From Paenibacillus psychroresistens (GTDB lineage: Bacteria > Bacillota > Bacilli > Paenibacillales > NBRC-103111), in contig NZ_CP034235.1 in the NCBI RefSeq assembly GCF_009728935.1, positions 962,501 to 1,026,500 on the forward strand: a DNA stretch of 64,000 nucleotides. Direction: 5' to 3'. Made by a program: the position numbers and the translations under genes. Each line of letters opens with the position of its first letter. The first letter of the stretch is position 1. The notes beneath the pieces are model-generated. The model did no database searches. It saw only the letters and a list, made by a program, of their open reading frames with translations, and was not told the origin of the DNA. Below are positions 60,940 to 64,000 of the stretch, piece after piece.

Positions 60940-63900
60940 ATGAAACAGACAAATGGTAAAAAAAGCAGGAGGCTGCTTGCTTTATTTCTCTCAATTGTGA
61001 TCGCATTATCCCTATTCCCCCTAGATTTGACACATGCAGCAGCAACTCAAGTCAATGACAACAACGGTTCAATAACGTATTCAGGTGCCTGGACCTATGA
61101 TACGACAGGCGCTACCGGTTATATCAACAGTGATCAGCATTATTCCAATACCAACGGAAATTATGCACAATATACTTTTACCGGCACATCAATCAAATGG
61201 ATTGGACCCAAGAATGTCGATTGTGGAATCTCTCAGGTCTATATCGATGGTGCATTGGTTGCGACAGTTGATTTGTACGCCAGCTCTTGGCTGAAGCAGC
61301 AGGTGCTTTACAGCAATACCTCGTTGAGCAATGCGAGTCATACTATCAAGGTTGTAGCCACCAACACCAAGAATGCGGCATCGATTAGTTATTATACCTC
61401 CGTAGATGCTTTTGAATATGATACGGCTGTGCCTATTACTCTGAATGACACAGATTCAGGTATTGCATATACAGGAGCTTGGACATATGGCGCTGCCTCT
61501 GGGTATGTAAGCGGGGATCAGCATTATTCCAGTACAAATGGAAATTATGCTCAATTAGCCTTTGTTGGTACATCGATTAAGTGGATCGGTCCGAAGAATG
61601 TGGATTGCGGCATCTCTCAGATTTATATCGATGGGGTGCTAACAGCAACTGTTGATTTATATGCAAGCACTTGGCTAAAGCAGCAGGTTTTGTATAGCAA
61701 TACAACGCTTGCCAATACCGGTCATACCATCAAGGTTGTAATTACTAATACCAAAAATGCCTCATCTAGCGGTTACTATTCTTCCATAGATGCATTTGAA
61801 TACATTTCAACCGGAGCAGAAAAGATTTTTAGCGACGCTACTACGGGGACTGCCCTTAGCAACAGCATGCAGCACGAGCTGGGACAGGTATTCGCCGTTA
61901 ATGTGGCAGGGAGTATCACCAAGGTTAGACTCTATGCCGTTTCACAAGAAACCGGTAATCATACAGCTAGGATTTGGCGGAATTCTGATGGCATGAAGCT
62001 GGGTGAATATACTATACCAGCAGCTTCGTTTACTGGTGCCAACGGTTGGATCACCTATACGCTGCCAATCCCTTTATCGATTGCCTCCAATACTGACTAC
62101 ACCGTTTCTGTATCAACTGGAACGGATGCAGGCCGTTATTGGGGCGGCGGCACCAATGCTAGTGCGGGAAACAATGGACTACATATCAGCTGGCCCGCAA
62201 GCTCAGGTCGATTTACAGATACGATGGGAGCGCGGCCTACAACCACACCAGCAGGAGGCGAAAGCTATCTAAGGGATATTGAATTTATTGCCAACGCGCA
62301 AGTACCTACATCATTGACTGTCTCAGGAACGGACTTTATAGAAAAGCCATCTTCTCTTAGCCGCTATGGCCTTTACACAGCTAAAGTATTGGATCAGAAC
62401 GGAGATATGATTCCAAACCGAACCATTTCTTGGAGCCTGCAAACTCCAAAAACCGGCGTTTCCATCGACTCAGGCACTGGAACGGTTACGGTTAATAGCA
62501 CGGCGGTTAACGGTACTATTACAGTTGTAGCCACAGATGCAGGCAGCAGCATGACTGGAACTAAAACAGTAACCATCCAAAGCCTGACTGCGACGGCGAT
62601 CTCTGTATCCGGAGCAAGTGCATTGAAAATCCCGGCAACAGGCAGTATTACACAAAGCTACTTAGCTAAAGTAAAGGACCAGCAGGGGAATGCGATGAGC
62701 GGTCCTACTGTTACTTGGAGCCTGCAGTCTCCCAAAACAGGGGTATCTATTAATGCCTCATCAGGTGTAGCTACAGTAGGCAGCTCTGCAACTGCAGGGA
62801 ATTTTACTATAGTGGCGACTAACGGCAGCATCAGTGGAACACAGTTGGTTTCACTAGATACGTATAACACAGCGGTCTATTTGGCGACGTCTGATACAGG
62901 CTTAACGCTTGCTGTGAAAAACAATCTGATTTATATCAAATCATTGAAAAACCCCGTACAAGGCTGGGACTGGATTAATGGCGATACAACCGTACCTCTA
63001 GTCTCAACCGTATCAGGAGTAACCCCTAATTGGATCTATCAGGACACAACGACAGATACAACCAGCGGGGTGAAGATTACATTGCGCTTCACAAGCACGA
63101 CGCCAAATCTGGAGCTTAAATCGATTTGGTGGGCAAGACCGGGAACAGGACCTGTAGAGAATTGGATGACCGTCCAGAATAATACGGGAGGAACAGTCTC
63201 ATACGGAACCTCGATACAAGGGACTAATATTGCCATAAAAGCGGACAGCACAGCTGATTTGTATCGTTTCTCTAAAACGGCCTATCAGATGCCGACTTTG
63301 GATAAGTTCACGATGAATGCGAGCACGAGCATTACAACCAGCTCAGCCTATATCCCCTTTGGGCTGCTCAATGTAAATGGCTCACATGGATTCTATGTCG
63401 GCTATGAGTGGGAGCTCGGCAGCTTCAATATTGCCTCTGGCGTTGATCCGCTTAATATTAGTGTCTCAGTCAATCCGTTTACAGAGACCGTAACGCAAGC
63501 GAACAGTGCTATTTTTACCATTCCAAGTGTGTATTACGGTACTTACAAAGGTGATATCGACGATGGCGGCAACAGCTTCAAAAAATGGTTCTGGGATTTC
63601 AAGGTTCCGCGGAGCCTCTATAATAATCCAAGCGAACCGTGGACAGAAATCTGTTTTGATCCTGTTGGCAGTACACCGCAAAGCACCTATGACAGCATTG
63701 CAGCCAGTGGTGTTGAAGCTGTGAAAATGGATTTCGGCTGGTATGACGGCAGAAACTGGACCTACCGCCCTGCAGAGTGGCCAAATGGCTTTGATTTTGC
63801 AACAAAAGCGCACAATGCAGGTTTAAAAGCTTCGCTATATATGGGCGGCACTTATAATGATGCTGATCTAAACACTATTGCGGGCAGAGATGCGGAGCTT

Positions 63901-64000
63901 TCTGCGCTAACTACACGCTATGATAATGGCTGGTATGACATGTGGAGAACGGATATTTACACCGCTCCGACCAATCCAATGCCGGATACTTATAATGGGG
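60940..64000 (+). CDS. Large secreted multidomain GH36-like glycosidase (3' end outside window)
   Basis: 1020 codons are in the window without a stop. A signal peptide (LLALFLSIVIALSLFPL, cut near THAA) is followed by two tandem repeats of about 115 residues (SGAWTYDTTGA and TGAWTYGAASG; both with KWIGPKNVDCGISQ), which look like carbohydrate-binding modules. Next is a DUF4082 domain (about 285-450), two Ig-like repeats sharing TWSLQSPKTGVSI or SWSLQTPKTGVSI (about 460-640), then a GH36-type catalytic region with VEAVKMDFGWYDG (about 930) near the window end. It probably degrades a galactose-containing polymer outside the cell. Confidence 0.85.
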   Translation, partial: MKQTNGKKSRRLLALFLSIVIALSLFPLDLTHAAATQVNDNNGSITYSGAWTYDTTGATGYINSDQHYSNTNGNYAQYTFTGTSIKWIGPKNVDCGISQVYIDGALVATVDLYASSWLKQQVLYSNTSLSNASHTIKVVATNTKNAASISYYTSVDAFEYDTAVPITLNDTDSGIAYTGAWTYGAASGYVSGDQHYSSTNGNYAQLAFVGTSIKWIGPKNVDCGISQIYIDGVLTATVDLYASTWLKQQVLYSNTTLANTGHTIKVVITNTKNASSSGYYSSIDAFEYISTGAEKIFSDATTGTALSNSMQHELGQVFAVNVAGSITKVRLYAVSQETGNHTARIWRNSDGMKLGEYTIPAASFTGANGWITYTLPIPLSIASNTDYTVSVSTGTDAGRYWGGGTNASAGNNGLHISWPASSGRFTDTMGARPTTTPAGGESYLRDIEFIANAQVPTSLTVSGTDFIEKPSSLSRYGLYTAKVLDQNGDMIPNRTISWSLQTPKTGVSIDSGTGTVTVNSTAVNGTITVVATDAGSSMTGTKTVTIQSLTATAISVSGASALKIPATGSITQSYLAKVKDQQGNAMSGPTVTWSLQSPKTGVSINASSGVATVGSSATAGNFTIVATNGSISGTQLVSLDTYNTAVYLATSDTGLTLAVKNNLIYIKSLKNPVQGWDWINGDTTVPLVSTVSGVTPNWIYQDTTTDTTSGVKITLRFTSTTPNLELKSIWWARPGTGPVENWMTVQNNTGGTVSYGTSIQGTNIAIKADSTADLYRFSKTAYQMPTLDKFTMNASTSITTSSAYIPFGLLNVNGSHGFYVGYEWELGSFNIASGVDPLNISVSVNPFTETVTQANSAIFTIPSVYYGTYKGDIDDGGNSFKKWFWDFKVPRSLYNNPSEPWTEICFDPVGSTPQSTYDSIAASGVEAVKMDFGWYDGRNWTYRPAEWPNGFDFATKAHNAGLKASLYMGGTYNDADLNTIAGRDAELSALTTRYDNGWYDMWRTDIYTAPTNPMPDTYNG

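Noticed and set aside
1..64000. CRISPR arrays, insertion sequences, phage genes or an origin
   Set aside because: No regularly spaced repeats, transposase-like genes with inverted ends, integrase or DnaA-box cluster could be seen.

Overview
The window looks like a chromosomal segment of a low-to-moderate GC Gram-positive spore-former, most like Paenibacillus or a close relative. The grounds are strong AGGAGG-type ribosome binding sites, frequent TTG and GTG starts, SigA-type promoters, a CIRCE element, Fur boxes, a Btr-like AraC/binding-protein fusion, an LtaS-family enzyme, SLH and copper-amine-oxidase stalk domains, YkuK and DUF2536 proteins, and large multidomain secreted glycosidases. No rRNA, CRISPR array, phage module or intact insertion sequence is visible.

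Layout. 0-5 kb: murQ, a run of decayed small genes (DUF4440, GNAT, Nudix) around a nitrilase-like gene, then an ECF-like sigma factor with a BtrH-like partner. 5-9.2 kb: a TetR regulator overlapping two half-size ABC exporters, with a 34-bp palindrome over its promoter. 9.4-24.5 kb: metabolic and housekeeping genes (pepT, oxidoreductases, a TauE-like permease, an M23 peptidase, an AraC regulator facing two MDR dehydrogenases, catalase, aldo/keto reductase with LysR), mixed with broken genes. 24.5-33 kb: htpG behind a CIRCE element, a lipoprotein/histidine kinase/HD-GYP operon, and small conserved proteins. 34-37 kb: a Fur-controlled siderophore-binding lipoprotein and a Btr-like regulator. 37.5-42.6 kb: an amino-sugar cluster (two SIS proteins, a HAD phosphatase, a DeoR repressor, a BadF-type kinase) and a TipA-like MerR gene. 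42.6-47.3 kb: envelope genes (glycosyltransferase, SLH/L,D-transpeptidase, LtaS-like).

47.4-51.5 kb is the most unusual part. Everything there lies on the minus strand and reads toward a Ro60/TROVE gene. In transcription order it holds a strong promoter; a Y-RNA-like RNA with a circularly permuted tRNA-like module; three very small ORFs, each followed by a related terminator hairpin; seven divergent tRNA or tRNA-like genes (Glu, Phe, His, Lys, one degenerate, Pro, Asn); a YkuK RNase H-like gene; two more Y-RNA-like RNAs sharing the same 5' motif, one of them again with a permuted tRNA module capped by a GCAA tetraloop; and then Ro60. I read it as an RNA quality-control or RNA-damage island. 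The Y RNAs were inferred from pairing and shared motifs, not from a database.

51.6-64 kb: a broken AAA ATPase gene and a small membrane protein, then a carbohydrate cluster: SDR, TIM-barrel isomerase/epimerase, aldose epimerase, GntR/FCD regulator, GH127-like and GH36-like enzymes, and a very large secreted GH36-like protein that runs off the window. The two glycosidase promoters both carry a cre-like site just downstream of the -10, and the first also has a 20-bp palindrome that probably binds the GntR protein.
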